Assembly (NCBI RefSeq): GCF_003003075.1
Contig: NZ_PVTX01000009.1
Span: forward strand, 124,001 to 188,000
Source of the DNA: Isoptericola halotolerans
GTDB taxonomy: Bacteria > Actinomycetota > Actinomycetes > Actinomycetales > Cellulomonadaceae
Direction of reading: 5' to 3'
DNA length: 64,000 nt
Shown here: positions 49,787-58,577 of the stretch, in pieces
Numbering within the stretch: position 1 is the stretch's first letter
How the letters are laid out: each line of letters opens with the position of its first letter
Notes under the pieces: model-generated
What the model saw: only the letters and a program-made list of their open reading frames with translations
What the model was told of the DNA's origin: nothing
Database searches by the model: none
Program-made: the position numbers and the translations under genes

Positions 49787-51283
49787 TCACTCCCTCTCGG
49801 GCCGGGTCGATGACGGCTCCGCGACCGTTTCGCCGCGCGCCCACGCCGTGACCTGCCGGGCGGCGTCCGGCCTGCGCGGGACGACCAGCACGAGCACGTC
49901 GCCCGGCGCGAGCTCGACCTGCGCCTCGGCGTCCAGGGTCTCCTGACCCCGCACGACGGCGGTGATCCGGCCGCACGGGGGTGCCACGTCCGCGACGGCT
50001 CGTCCCGCCAGCGCGAGATCGGGACGCACCGGGACCTCGAAGATCTCGGTGGCGGTCCCGACGAGCGGCCTGCCCGACGTGACGGGGTCGAGGTCCTGGG
50101 GCGCGGCGGTGATGCCGAGCACGCGCGCGACGCTGCGGATGCTGATCCCCTGGACGGCCGCCGACGTCAGCACCACGAAGAACACCACGTTGAAGATGAG
50201 CGCACCCTCGGGGTAGCCGGCCACCGCGGGGAACGTCGCGAGCACGATGGGGACGGCACCGCGCAGCCCGACCCATGACACGAAGACGATCTCGCGCCAG
50301 GTGTAGCCGAACCACACCAGGCACAGCCCGACGGCGAGGGGCCGGGCGACCAGCACGAGCACGACCGTGACGAGCAGCGCCGGTCCGGCCACCGGCGGCA
50401 GCTGGGAGGGGAAGACCAGCATCCCGAGCATGAGGAACAGCCCGACCTCCGCCGTGCTGGACAAGCCGTCGTGGAAGGTCCGGATCTCGCGCCGGTGCTG
50501 GGTCACCCGGGCTCCGACGAGGAGGCCTGCGAGGTAGACGGCGAGGAACCCCGAGCCGCCGACCACCGCGGCGGCACCGTAGGCCAGGCCGGCGACGCCG
50601 AGGGCGAGCACGGGGTACACGCCCGTCGGGCCCAGGGTCGCGCGGGACAGCAGCCAGCTCCCCCCGAGGCCGACGACGGCTCCCGCCACGATGCCGCCGA
50701 GCACCTGCGCGAGCCCGAAGGCGACCCAGTCCGACGGCTGCGGCGAACCGGTGAAGGTGGCCACGAGACCCACGGTGAGCATGATCGCCACCGGGTCGTT
50801 GGCCCCGGACTCGACCTCGAGCAGCGCGGAGAGCCGGCGCGGCAGGGGCGCTCGGCGCAGCACGGCGAAGACGGCGGCAGCGTCGGTGGAGGACACGACG
50901 GCCCCGATGAGCATGGCGGTCAGCGGGTCCAGGCCGAGCAGCCACCACCCCGCGAGCGCCACGACGGACGCCGTGACGACGACGCCCGCGGAGGCCAGGA
51001 GCAGCGCCGGAGCAGCAGCCCGGCGGACGTCGCCGGGCTTGGTGGTCAGGCCACCCTCGAAGAGGATCAGCAGCAGGCCCACCGTGCCGAGGGTCTGCGC
51101 CAGCTCGACGTCGGAGAGCTGGACGAGGGCGAGGCCGTCGTCGGCGATGAGCATCCCCAGCGCGAGGAACAGCAGGAGGCCCGGGATCCGGACCTTCCCG
51201 GCGAACCCGGCCGCCAGGATGGCTGCGACCAGCAGCACACCTCCGGCGAGGATCCAGGTGTCCGCGGGAAGGCCTGCTGTCAT
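49787..51283 (-). CDS. K+/H+ antiporter, CPA1 family with TrkA-C domain (CvrA/NhaP2-like)
   Basis: 498 residues. About 12 membrane helices carry LILFEGGLTTKPGDVRRA, IGAVVSSTDAAAVFAVLRR (the STD motif with the transport Asp) and VESGANDPVAIMLTVGLV. The C-terminal 110 residues form a TrkA-C domain (EIFEVPVRPDLALAGRAVAD, ITAVVRGQETLDAEAQVELAPGDVLVLVVP). This matches NhaP2/CvrA potassium/proton antiporters. Clustered with the CPA2 antiporter, which suggests a shared role in K+ or pH balance. Confidence 0.93.
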   Translation of the reverse strand: MTAGLPADTWILAGGVLLVAAILAAGFAGKVRIPGLLLFLALGMLIADDGLALVQLSDVELAQTLGTVGLLLILFEGGLTTKPGDVRRAAAPALLLASAGVVVTASVVALAGWWLLGLDPLTAMLIGAVVSSTDAAAVFAVLRRAPLPRRLSALLEVESGANDPVAIMLTVGLVATFTGSPQPSDWVAFGLAQVLGGIVAGAVVGLGGSWLLSRATLGPTGVYPVLALGVAGLAYGAAAVVGGSGFLAVYLAGLLVGARVTQHRREIRTFHDGLSSTAEVGLFLMLGMLVFPSQLPPVAGPALLVTVVLVLVARPLAVGLCLVWFGYTWREIVFVSWVGLRGAVPIVLATFPAVAGYPEGALIFNVVFFVVLTSAAVQGISIRSVARVLGITAAPQDLDPVTSGRPLVGTATEIFEVPVRPDLALAGRAVADVAPPCGRITAVVRGQETLDAEAQVELAPGDVLVLVVPRRPDAARQVTAWARGETVAEPSSTRPERE

Positions 51284-51344
51284 CCGAACTCCTCCACGCG
51301 CGCCGACCGGGCTCGCAGTCTACCGGCGGCCGGGGCGCGGCCCG

Positions 51345-52625
51345 TCAGCCGCCGGCCGCCGTGACGACGGCAGGACGCCCCTCGGCGAGCTGACCGTCGG
51401 CCTGCGCGGACAGGTCGGCGGCCAGGTCGGCGGACAGGTCACCGGTCGGCACGACCGCCACCTCGGCCAGCCCGAGCCAGTCCGCGAGGAGCCGGAGCTC
51501 GGCCGCCAGCGCCGCCGGCGTCACGCCGTCGGCGTGCGGGGTCCGGTGGGCGGCCGTCACCCGCAGCACGCCGGCCGGCCGGTCCGCCTTGAGGTCGACC
51601 ATCGCCGTGATCTGCTCACCCTGCAGGAACGGCAGGACGTAGTAGCCGAGCCGGCGCCGGTGGGCGGGCACGTAGATCTCGATGCGGTAGAACACGTCGA
51701 ACAGGGCCTCGAGCCGGCGGCGTTCCCACACGAGCGGGTCGAACGGGCTGAGCAGTGCCGAGCCCGTGGCCCGGCGCGGTAGCACGGCATCGCGGTGCCG
51801 GTACGTCGGTTCCCCCCAGCCGTTGATGTCCACGGGCACGAGGGTGCCGTCGTCGACGAGGTCCGCGAGCGCTCGCTGCGCCCGGGGGCCGCGCAGCCTG
51901 AAGTAGTCACGGAAGCAGCGGGCGGTGCCGACGCCGTGCGCCCGGGCCCCCAGCTCCAGCAGCCGCCGGATCGCGTCGTCGTCGGAGATGCCCGGCGCGT
52001 GGCGCAGCGCCGGCGGGAGCACCCGCTCCGGGAGGTCGTAGCAGCGCTCGAACGCGCTGTTGCGCCGGGCCGACATGACCTCGCCGGTGAAGAACAGGTA
52101 CTCGAGGCAGCGCTTCGCCGTCGTCCAGTTCCAGCCCCACTCGAGGCGCGAGCGCGGCGCGGTCCGGCCGGCGCGCTCCAGCTCGTCGTGGATCCGGCTC
52201 CCGGTCACCGGCCCGAGCTCGGTGACGAGCGAGCGCACCAGCTCCAGCTCGTGCGGGTGCGCCTGCGGCACGGCGGCGATCGACCCCCACGCCTCGCGCT
52301 GGTACGCCCGGCGTCGCCACTCGAGCAGGGGGTAGGTCGAGGTGGGCACGTAGGACGCGACGTGCGCCCACGTCTCGACCAGCCGGCGCGGCGCCCGGCC
52401 GGCGGCCCGCTCGAGCAGGCCCGTGTCGTAGGGGCCGAGCCGCGAGTACAGCGGGACCAGGTGAGCGCGAGCCAGCACGTTGACCGAGTCGATCTGCAGC
52501 AGGTTCAGGCGGTCGACGGCACCGGTGAGGCGCCGCATGGTGACCGGCCCGTCGGGTCGCCCGCGGTCCAGGCTCTGCGCCCGCAGCGCGACCCGACGGG
52601 CCTCGGTGATCGACATCGACTCCAT
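51345..52625 (-). CDS. YcaQ/AlkX-family DNA glycosylase (winged-helix)
   Basis: 426 residues from ATG 52625 (MESMSITEARRVALRAQ). The HTH_42 family includes YcaQ/AlkX, which unhooks interstrand crosslinks and N7-alkylated bases. The catalytic Q-x-D motif is Gln44-Ile-Asp46 in LLQIDSVNV, which fits AlkX rather than AlkZ (Q-x-Q). Other typical segments are LYSRLGPYD, ETWAHVASYVP, WGWNWTTAKRCLEYLFFTGE, and FDPLVWERRRLEALFDVFYRIEIYVP. The gene lies 39 bp after hpf. Confidence 0.92.
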   Translation of the reverse strand: MESMSITEARRVALRAQSLDRGRPDGPVTMRRLTGAVDRLNLLQIDSVNVLARAHLVPLYSRLGPYDTGLLERAAGRAPRRLVETWAHVASYVPTSTYPLLEWRRRAYQREAWGSIAAVPQAHPHELELVRSLVTELGPVTGSRIHDELERAGRTAPRSRLEWGWNWTTAKRCLEYLFFTGEVMSARRNSAFERCYDLPERVLPPALRHAPGISDDDAIRRLLELGARAHGVGTARCFRDYFRLRGPRAQRALADLVDDGTLVPVDINGWGEPTYRHRDAVLPRRATGSALLSPFDPLVWERRRLEALFDVFYRIEIYVPAHRRRLGYYVLPFLQGEQITAMVDLKADRPAGVLRVTAAHRTPHADGVTPAALAAELRLLADWLGLAEVAVVPTGDLSADLAADLSAQADGQLAEGRPAVVTAAGG

Positions 52626-52664
52626 GCCGACATCCTGCCGCCCGCCACCCACACGGGGCGAGGA

Positions 52665-53324
52665 TCAGGTCAGCGAGGTCACCGGGGCCGCCCCGCTGCA
52701 CGTCGCGTCGAGCTCGATGACGCCGTACGTCCAGCCGCGGCGCCGGTACACGGCGGCCGGGCGCGCCGACTCCTTGTCGATGAACAGGAAGAAGTCGTGG
52801 CCGACGAGCTCCATGTGCTCGACGGCCTCGTCGGCGGTCATCGGCTCACCGCGGTGGAGCTTCTGGCGGATCACCACGGGAGAGTCGCCGAGCTGGTACT
52901 CGACGGCGTCGCCCGGCGTGGACAGCGAGGCGGGCTCGGGCTCCGGCTCGGGCTGAGCGGCCAGGACCTCGTCGTAGGGGCGCACGTCCACCGGCGGGGA
53001 CACGCCCGGTCCGCGACGGCGGTGGTCCTTGCGCCTGTCCCGGGACCGGCGGAGCCGCTCGCTGAGCTTGTCGATCGCGAGGTCGAGCGCGGCGAAGCGG
53101 TCGTCCGCGGCCGCCTCCGCCCGGATCACGGGCCCCTTGTCCCGCACCGTCAGCTCCACCCGTTCGCTCTGGTCGGCGAGTCGTGGGTTCTTCTCGTGCG
53201 TGACCTCGACGTCCACGCGGCGCGCGTTCGGCGCGAGCTGCGAGACCTTGGCGAGCTTGTCCTCCACGTGGTCACGGAACCGGTCCGTGACGTCCGTGTG
53301 CCTGCCGACGACGGCGATCTCCAT
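52665..53324 (-). CDS. hpf: Long-form ribosome hibernation promoting factor
   Basis: Dimerises 70S ribosomes into inactive 100S particles in stationary phase. It is 219 residues: the N-terminal S30AE/YfiA domain (MEIAVVGRHTDVTDRFRDHV to about 105), a variable Pro/Glu linker (QPEPEPEPASLS), and the C-terminal S30AE_C dimerisation domain (VVIRQKLHRGEPMTADEAVEHMELVGHDFFLFID). This is the normal long actinobacterial form. A leader hairpin lies just upstream. From memory the comF-hpf-secA synteny is shared with mycobacteria. Confidence 0.96.
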   Translation of the reverse strand: MEIAVVGRHTDVTDRFRDHVEDKLAKVSQLAPNARRVDVEVTHEKNPRLADQSERVELTVRDKGPVIRAEAAADDRFAALDLAIDKLSERLRRSRDRRKDHRRRGPGVSPPVDVRPYDEVLAAQPEPEPEPASLSTPGDAVEYQLGDSPVVIRQKLHRGEPMTADEAVEHMELVGHDFFLFIDKESARPAAVYRRRGWTYGVIELDATCSGAAPVTSLT

Positions 53325-53345
53325 CGTGTTGCTCCACTTCGTCGT

Positions 53346-53376
53346 GGCCGCCCTCGCTGCATCCCTCGGGGCGGCC
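53346..53376 (-). other. Hairpin in the hpf leader
   Basis: GGCCGCCC (53346-53353) and GGGCGGCC (53369-53376) form a perfect 8-bp stem with a 15-nt loop, ending 22 bp before the hpf start. It lies in a 179-bp gap after comF and could be a comF terminator or a regulator of hpf. Confidence 0.4.
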
Positions 53377-53503
53377 CTCGTGTGCTTCTGGGCACCGCGG
53401 TCGGTGCCGGTTCTGCACCACCTCCCGGTGGCCGGAACGCGTCCGGCCCGCTCGTGGGATGCGGCGAACGCTCCGCTGCCACGGGCCGCTCGCCGTCGGG
53501 TTC

Positions 53504-54352
53504 TCAGGCTAACCCCAACGTGTCCGCCGGGTGAACCTCTGGCGACCACGTGTCGTGGGGAGATTCGGTGACAGCGTCCGGCGGCGGTGTCGCCGCCAGC
53601 ACGAAAGCCCCCAGGGCGGTGCTGCCGGCCGAGGCCAGCGCCCGCTCGGAGGCGGCGAGGGTCGCGCCCGTGGTCAGGACGTCGTCGACCAGGACGCAGG
53701 ACGACGACCGCCGGGCGTGCCGACGTGCCCGGACCGACGCGTCGAGGTTGCGTCCCCGGGCGCGCGCCCCGAGGCCCACCTGGTCGCGGCTCGTCCGGCG
53801 ACGGCGCAGCGCGGGGGCGACGACGGCACGCACGCCACCGGTGCGCAGCCCGGCCGCCACGGCACCGGCCAGCACGCCGACCGGCTCCCGCCCACGGCGC
53901 AGCCGGGCACCGGGCGCCGACGGGGCCGGGACGACCAGCACGGCGGCGCTGCCGACCACGGCCCGCAGGGAGGGTGCCACCACCGCCGCCGCCCGGTGCA
54001 GCGCGGGAGCGAGCAGCAAATCGAGGTCGGCGCGTTCCCGGTCCTTCCAGGCCACGACGACGTCGCGCACCGGCCCGGCGTAGTCGCCCACCGCCCACAC
54101 CGGCAGCGGCGGGACGCCGTCCATGCGGTCGAGGCGTGGCGCGCCGTCCTCGACACGACGTAGCGGCCCGCCGACGACCGCTGCCGCGCACGCGGGGCAG
54201 CAACGGACGTCGACAGCGGCGCAGCCCGGGCAGGACACGGGCACCACGAGGCGAGCGAGTCGGGTGAGCACCGCACCAGGGTGCGCCGGCGCCAGACGTC
54301 GGTCCCCCGGCGGGTCCGGCATCGGTGGACGGCGGCGCGTGTGGACGGCCAC
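53504..54352 (-). CDS. ComF-family phosphoribosyltransferase-like protein
   Basis: 282 residues from GTG 54352; ATG 54322 is possible. A zinc-finger-like N-terminal part (CPGC at 41-44, CCPAC at 51-55) precedes a PRTase fold with the PRPP-binding loop CVLVDDVLTTGATL. Family members are linked to DNA uptake in competent bacteria, but in actinobacteria the role is unclear. It lies 9 bp downstream of lpqB and probably belongs to the mtrA-mtrB-lpqB transcript. Confidence 0.9.
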   Translation of the reverse strand: MAVHTRRRPPMPDPPGDRRLAPAHPGAVLTRLARLVVPVSCPGCAAVDVRCCPACAAAVVGGPLRRVEDGAPRLDRMDGVPPLPVWAVGDYAGPVRDVVVAWKDRERADLDLLLAPALHRAAAVVAPSLRAVVGSAAVLVVPAPSAPGARLRRGREPVGVLAGAVAAGLRTGGVRAVVAPALRRRRTSRDQVGLGARARGRNLDASVRARRHARRSSSCVLVDDVLTTGATLAASERALASAGSTALGAFVLAATPPPDAVTESPHDTWSPEVHPADTLGLA

Positions 54353-54361
54353 CGGCCGGCG

Positions 54362-56092
54362 TCATCCGGGGTAGGCGACCGCCACGACGTCCTCGGAGAC
54401 GACCGGCCACAGGGCCGCGCTCTGACGCACGTGCAGCGTCCCGTCCGCGTCGAGCACGAGCGTGGGGCTCGCCCCGACACCAGCGGCCACCGCCGTGGGG
54501 ACGGCCGTCGTCGCCAGCGGGCGCGTCAGTCCGTCGTTCGACGAGGCGAGCCCGCCGACCCCCGCGACGAAGAGGCCCCGGGCGCCGTCCGGGTCCCGGC
54601 CCAGGAGCGTCAGGGTCGACTCCTCCGACCACTCGACGGCCTCCACGGAGTCCACCGGACCCCCGACCCGCACCGGCGTCGACAGCCCGGTGGGGACCTC
54701 GTCGGCATCCCGCTCGATCGCCGCGACCCACACCTCGGGACCGTCGGGCGAGTCGGTCACGAGGGCGATGCGAGCGCCCTCGGGCGCCACCCGCAGCGAC
54801 CGCACCGGCAGATCGGCCAACCACTCCGGCTCCACCGGCACCACGCCACCGGCGGGGAGGACGACGCGCAGCTCTCCGCCCACCGCCGTCCAGACCGCGT
54901 CGAAGCGGTCGATCGACGGTGGCGCGACACGACGCCCGACGAGCAGCTCGGACCGACCGTCCTCGCCGACCCGGACCAGGCGTCCGGCGCCGTCCCGCAC
55001 CACGACCGTGGCGTCGTCGGTGCCCACGGCGACGGCTGTCACGTCGAGGCCCGCCAGGTCCGGTGGCACGGCGGGGTCCGTCAGCTCGCGCCCGACGACC
55101 CGGCGCAGCACCTGGCCCTCCTCGGACCCGGCACCCAGGACGGCGACCGCGTCGCCCACCGTGACCGGCCGCGACGGTTCCGCCGCCGACGTCGCGGCCA
55201 GCGGCGAGGTCCCTGCCGAGAGCACCACGGTGCGGCCGTCGCCCTCGCGCAGCGTCGCCTCGAGCTGGGCCACGAGCAGCGCCCGGTCCTCCGGCGGTGC
55301 CGAGCTGATGGCCGACGTGAGGCTCACGTCGATCGTGCCGTTCTCGGCGACGGTCACCGCGTCGATCGCGAGGGTGGCGCCGTCCGGCACCACGGAGACC
55401 GCCGACTGCGCGAGCCGTTCGGGTGGGCCGTCGAGGATGGCCTGGGTCGCCGCGGTCCGCCAGGACTGCCCGGGGAACCAGCGCACGTCGGGGACCCACC
55501 ACTCGCGGTCCGGCGTCGGGTAGTACAGCGGGGTCCGGTGGAACGCGTTGCCGAGGAAGTCCGCCAGGACGAGCAGACCGTCCTCGAGGCCGCTGATGCG
55601 CCACTGCCCGTCCGTCCCGCGCGCCAGGTCGAACGTCACGTCGACGACGCTGGGCTCGGCCAGCTCGGTGTAGACGCCGGACTCGTCGAGGGAGGCGACG
55701 ACGGTCGCCTCGCCCTGCACCGACGTGACGGCGGTGGAGTCGTCGAACTCCCCGACGGTCCAGCGCGGGTACTCCGACAGCACGAGGACCTGGGTGTACT
55801 CGTCCCAGGCGGACCACGCCACCGGGGTGGTGTACTCCCGCGCGATGTCGAACGTCGCGGCCGACGCAGGCCCGAACTGGGCCGCGCTGACGAAACCCTG
55901 GACGATCTGCTCGGGACCTGCGTCCGTGGCCGGCCCCTGCACGTCGAAGCCCAGGTCGCTGACGCTGTCGACCTCGGCCGAGCTCTCCATGACGCCACCC
56001 GAGGTGGGGATGCTCGCGCACGCACCGGCCGACGCGACCAGCACGACGGCGCACAGGGTCTGCACGAGGTGTCGGCGGGTACCGCGGCTCAT
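54362..56092 (-). CDS. lpqB: Lipoprotein LpqB (MtrB-associated)
   Basis: Extracytoplasmic lipoprotein that modulates the MtrB sensor kinase. It is 576 residues. The signal peptide ends in a lipobox, SAGAC, with lipidated Cys25. A GerMN domain is seen in the first half (TQAILDGPPERLAQSAVSVVPDGATL, TIDVSLTSAI), and the second half is a beta-propeller-like LpqB domain (LAVAPEG-type repeats such as LRVAPEGARIALVTDSPDG). The ATG at 56092 overlaps the mtrB stop as ATGA. Confidence 0.95.
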   Translation of the reverse strand: MSRGTRRHLVQTLCAVVLVASAGACASIPTSGGVMESSAEVDSVSDLGFDVQGPATDAGPEQIVQGFVSAAQFGPASAATFDIAREYTTPVAWSAWDEYTQVLVLSEYPRWTVGEFDDSTAVTSVQGEATVVASLDESGVYTELAEPSVVDVTFDLARGTDGQWRISGLEDGLLVLADFLGNAFHRTPLYYPTPDREWWVPDVRWFPGQSWRTAATQAILDGPPERLAQSAVSVVPDGATLAIDAVTVAENGTIDVSLTSAISSAPPEDRALLVAQLEATLREGDGRTVVLSAGTSPLAATSAAEPSRPVTVGDAVAVLGAGSEEGQVLRRVVGRELTDPAVPPDLAGLDVTAVAVGTDDATVVVRDGAGRLVRVGEDGRSELLVGRRVAPPSIDRFDAVWTAVGGELRVVLPAGGVVPVEPEWLADLPVRSLRVAPEGARIALVTDSPDGPEVWVAAIERDADEVPTGLSTPVRVGGPVDSVEAVEWSEESTLTLLGRDPDGARGLFVAGVGGLASSNDGLTRPLATTAVPTAVAAGVGASPTLVLDADGTLHVRQSAALWPVVSEDVVAVAYPG

Positions 56093-57792
56093 CGGTGGTC
56101 CTCCTCGGGCGGCAGGTCGGGGATCGCGGTCGGGGTGGGCCCCGTCGGCGGGTTCACGACGGGCACCTGGCCCGTCGGCACGTGCTGCCCGCCGGAGCGT
56201 GACGGACCCTCGACGGGCAGCGGCGGACGCTCGACCTCGATGCCCGCGCGCCGCGGCAGCGTCAACCGGAAGGAAGCTCCGTGACCGGGCCGGCCCCAGG
56301 CGTCGAGACGGCCCCCGTGCAGCCGCGCGTCCTCCTGCGAGATCGCCAGACCCAGCCCGGTGCCGCCCGTCGTGCGGGCGCGCGCCGGGTCGGCCCGCCA
56401 GAACCGGTCGAAGACGCGGTTGAGCTGTTCCGGGGTCAGGCCGACGCCGTGGTCGCGCACGACGACGGCGACGGCCCGCGCGTCCTGGCCGACCGTGATC
56501 TCCACGGGCTTGCCCTCGGCGTGCTCGATCGCGTTGACCACGAGGTTGCGCAGGATCCGTTCGACCCGGCGCGGGTCGATGTCCGCCGTCGTGCGCTCGT
56601 CGGGCATGTCCACGGAGAGGAACACGGACTTGCGCTCGGCGAGCGGTGCGCACGTGTCCACGACGGCGGTCACGACGCCGCGCAGGTCCTGCTGCTCGAC
56701 GTCGAGCACGGCCGCACCCGCGTCGAACCGGCTGATCTCGAGCAGGTCGGTGAGGAGCTCCTCGAACCGGTCGAGCTGGGTCTGCAGCAGCTCCGCGGAC
56801 CGCCGCGCGGACGGCTCCAGGTCGTCACGGGCGGAGTGGATGACCTCGCCCGCCATGCGGATGGTCGTCAGCGGCGTGCGCAGCTCGTGCGAGACGTCGG
56901 AGACGAACCGTCGTTGCGCCGCGGACAGCTCCTCCATCCGGGCGATCTGCTCCTCGAGGTTGTCGGCCATCTCGTTGAACGTCCGTGCGAGGGTCGCCAG
57001 CTCGTCCTGGCCGCGGGAGCCCGGGACGCGGACGTCGAGGTGCCCCTCTCCCAGCCGGGCCGCCGCGGTGGCGGCCCGGCGCACGGGCGCCACCGTCTGT
57101 CGCGTGACGGTCCACGTGAGCAGCCCGATCATCGCCAGGATCGCCACCGCGCCGAGCGCCAGGGTCCGTTGGACGAACCGCAGCGTCTCCTGCTCGGAGG
57201 CGAGCGAGTAGAGCGAGTAGAGCTCGAAGATGCCGGCCGACGGCAGGTCGACGGTCGCCCCGACCACGACACCGGGCTCCTCGGCGCCCGACTCGGTGAA
57301 GTCGACCGGGATCGGCACCGACTGCAGCACCTGGTCCTCCGTGGCGAGCGTCGCGGCGCGCAGCTCGGGGGTGACCACGTCCCCGACGGCCAGGCCCTGG
57401 CGGGACGACGAGTCGACGAGGGGCAGCTGCTGCCCGGGCGCCTGCCGCAGGAAGTACTCCTGCGCGCTCGAACCGCCGGCGCTCAGCGAGAGGATCACGT
57501 CCCGCAGCAGGGCCTGCTGCTCACCGGTCTGGGTCGCGGCCGTCGCGGCGAGCCGGGTGCGGACGTCCTGGGTGACGGCGGCGTTCTCCCGCTCGATCTG
57601 GTCCAGCCGCTGGTCGAAGAGCCCGTCACGGACGGAGAACGACAGGTAGAGGCCGAGCACGGCGACGGCCAGCACGCCGAGCGCGACGGCTGACGTGACC
57701 ACGCGCACCTGCATCGAGGAGCGCCAGCGGTGCACGAGCGACCGGGCACCTCGGACGAGGGCGTTGGTCGCGCGCGCTTCAGCGGGCGGCAC
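56089..57792 (-). CDS. mtrB: Sensor histidine kinase MtrB
   Basis: 567 residues. Membrane helices at about 33-53 and 210-230 flank an extracytoplasmic domain of about 150 residues. A HAMP domain follows (TRQTVAPVRRAATAAARLGEG). HisKA has His302 in FVSDVSHELRTPLTTIRMAGEV. HATPase_c has NLVVNAIEHAEG, VVRDHGVGLTPEQLNRVFDRFWRADPAR and TGGTGLGLAISQEDARLHGG. The last 50 residues are Pro-rich. The GTG start overlaps mtrA by 14 bp. In actinobacteria MtrAB coordinates wall metabolism, division and osmotic responses. Confidence 0.96.
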   Translation of the reverse strand: MPPAEARATNALVRGARSLVHRWRSSMQVRVVTSAVALGVLAVAVLGLYLSFSVRDGLFDQRLDQIERENAAVTQDVRTRLAATAATQTGEQQALLRDVILSLSAGGSSAQEYFLRQAPGQQLPLVDSSSRQGLAVGDVVTPELRAATLATEDQVLQSVPIPVDFTESGAEEPGVVVGATVDLPSAGIFELYSLYSLASEQETLRFVQRTLALGAVAILAMIGLLTWTVTRQTVAPVRRAATAAARLGEGHLDVRVPGSRGQDELATLARTFNEMADNLEEQIARMEELSAAQRRFVSDVSHELRTPLTTIRMAGEVIHSARDDLEPSARRSAELLQTQLDRFEELLTDLLEISRFDAGAAVLDVEQQDLRGVVTAVVDTCAPLAERKSVFLSVDMPDERTTADIDPRRVERILRNLVVNAIEHAEGKPVEITVGQDARAVAVVVRDHGVGLTPEQLNRVFDRFWRADPARARTTGGTGLGLAISQEDARLHGGRLDAWGRPGHGASFRLTLPRRAGIEVERPPLPVEGPSRSGGQHVPTGQVPVVNPPTGPTPTAIPDLPPEEDHR

Positions 57793-58459
57793 CGGCCTTG
57801 TAGCCCACCCCGCGCACGGTCTGGACGACCTCGGGGTTCTCCGGGTCCGTCTCGATCTTGGAGCGCAGCCGCTGCACGTGGACGTTCACCAGGCGTGTGT
57901 CGGCGCTGTGCCGGTAGCCCCACACCTTCTCGAGGAGCACCTCGCGGGTGAAGACCTGCCAGGGCTTGCGCGCCAGCTCGACGAGCAGGTCGAACTCGAG
58001 CGGGGTGAGGCTGATCCGCTCGCCGTCACGGGTGACCGTGTGCCCCGTCACGTCGATCTCGATGTCGCCGATCTTGAGGCGCTCCGGACCGGGTTCGTCG
58101 GACCGGCGCAGCCGGGCACGGACGCGGGCGACGAGCTCCTTGGGCTTGAACGGCTTGGTGACGTAGTCGTCCGCACCGGACTCCAGCCCGAGCACCACGT
58201 CGACGGTGTCGGTCTTCGCGGTGAGCATGATGATGGGGATGCCGGACTCGGCACGGATCTCGCGAGCGATCTCGATACCGTCCTTGCCCGGCAGCATGAG
58301 GTCGAGCAGGACGAGGTCGGGCTGGGTCGATCGGAACATGCCGATGGCAGCATCGCCGTCCGAGCAGAAGCTCAGATCGAGCCCTTCGGACTCCAGGACG
58401 ATGCCGATCATCTCGGCGAGGGCAGTGTCGTCGTCGACCACCAGGACGCGGGACTTCAT
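57779..58459 (-). CDS. mtrA: Response regulator MtrA
   Basis: 226 residues from ATG 58459 (MKSRVLVVDDD); an in-frame GTG two codons earlier is possible. Receiver: Asp10, Asp11, phospho-acceptor Asp53 (LVLLDLMLPGKDG), Thr80 and Lys102. The TAKTDTVDVVLGLESGADDY stretch matches mycobacterial MtrA as I remember it. The DNA-binding winged helix has ISLTPLEFDLLVELARKP, VWGYRHSADTRLVNVHVQRL and TVRGVGYKAG. First gene of mtrA-mtrB-lpqB-comF. Confidence 0.97.
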   Translation of the reverse strand: MKSRVLVVDDDTALAEMIGIVLESEGLDLSFCSDGDAAIGMFRSTQPDLVLLDLMLPGKDGIEIAREIRAESGIPIIMLTAKTDTVDVVLGLESGADDYVTKPFKPKELVARVRARLRRSDEPGPERLKIGDIEIDVTGHTVTRDGERISLTPLEFDLLVELARKPWQVFTREVLLEKVWGYRHSADTRLVNVHVQRLRSKIETDPENPEVVQTVRGVGYKAGAAR

Positions 58460-58521
58460 GCGCACAGTCTGCCAGGGTCCACAGCGATCCGTCCGGGGCG
58501 CGCCCCGGGAGCAGGGAACGC

Positions 58522-58529
58522 TATAAGGT
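58522..58529 (+). promoter_or_regulatory. -10 region of the membrane protein-MoxR-DUF58 operon
   Basis: TATAAGGT contains two overlapping TA-rich hexamers (TATAAG and the TANNNT match TAAGGT) in the 118-bp divergent gap with mtrA. Transcription would begin near 58536, about 42 nt before the ATG, which has an AGGAGG ribosome-binding site. Confidence 0.45.
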
Positions 58530-58577
58530 CGTGGCGGTCACGTACCCGTCCCGCCAGCCGTGCCAGGAGGCAGCAGC

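Noticed and set aside
54281-56284. A 667-codon plus-strand frame opposite lpqB
   Set aside because: Antisense shadow; lpqB has a lipobox, correct coupling to mtrB and conserved domains.
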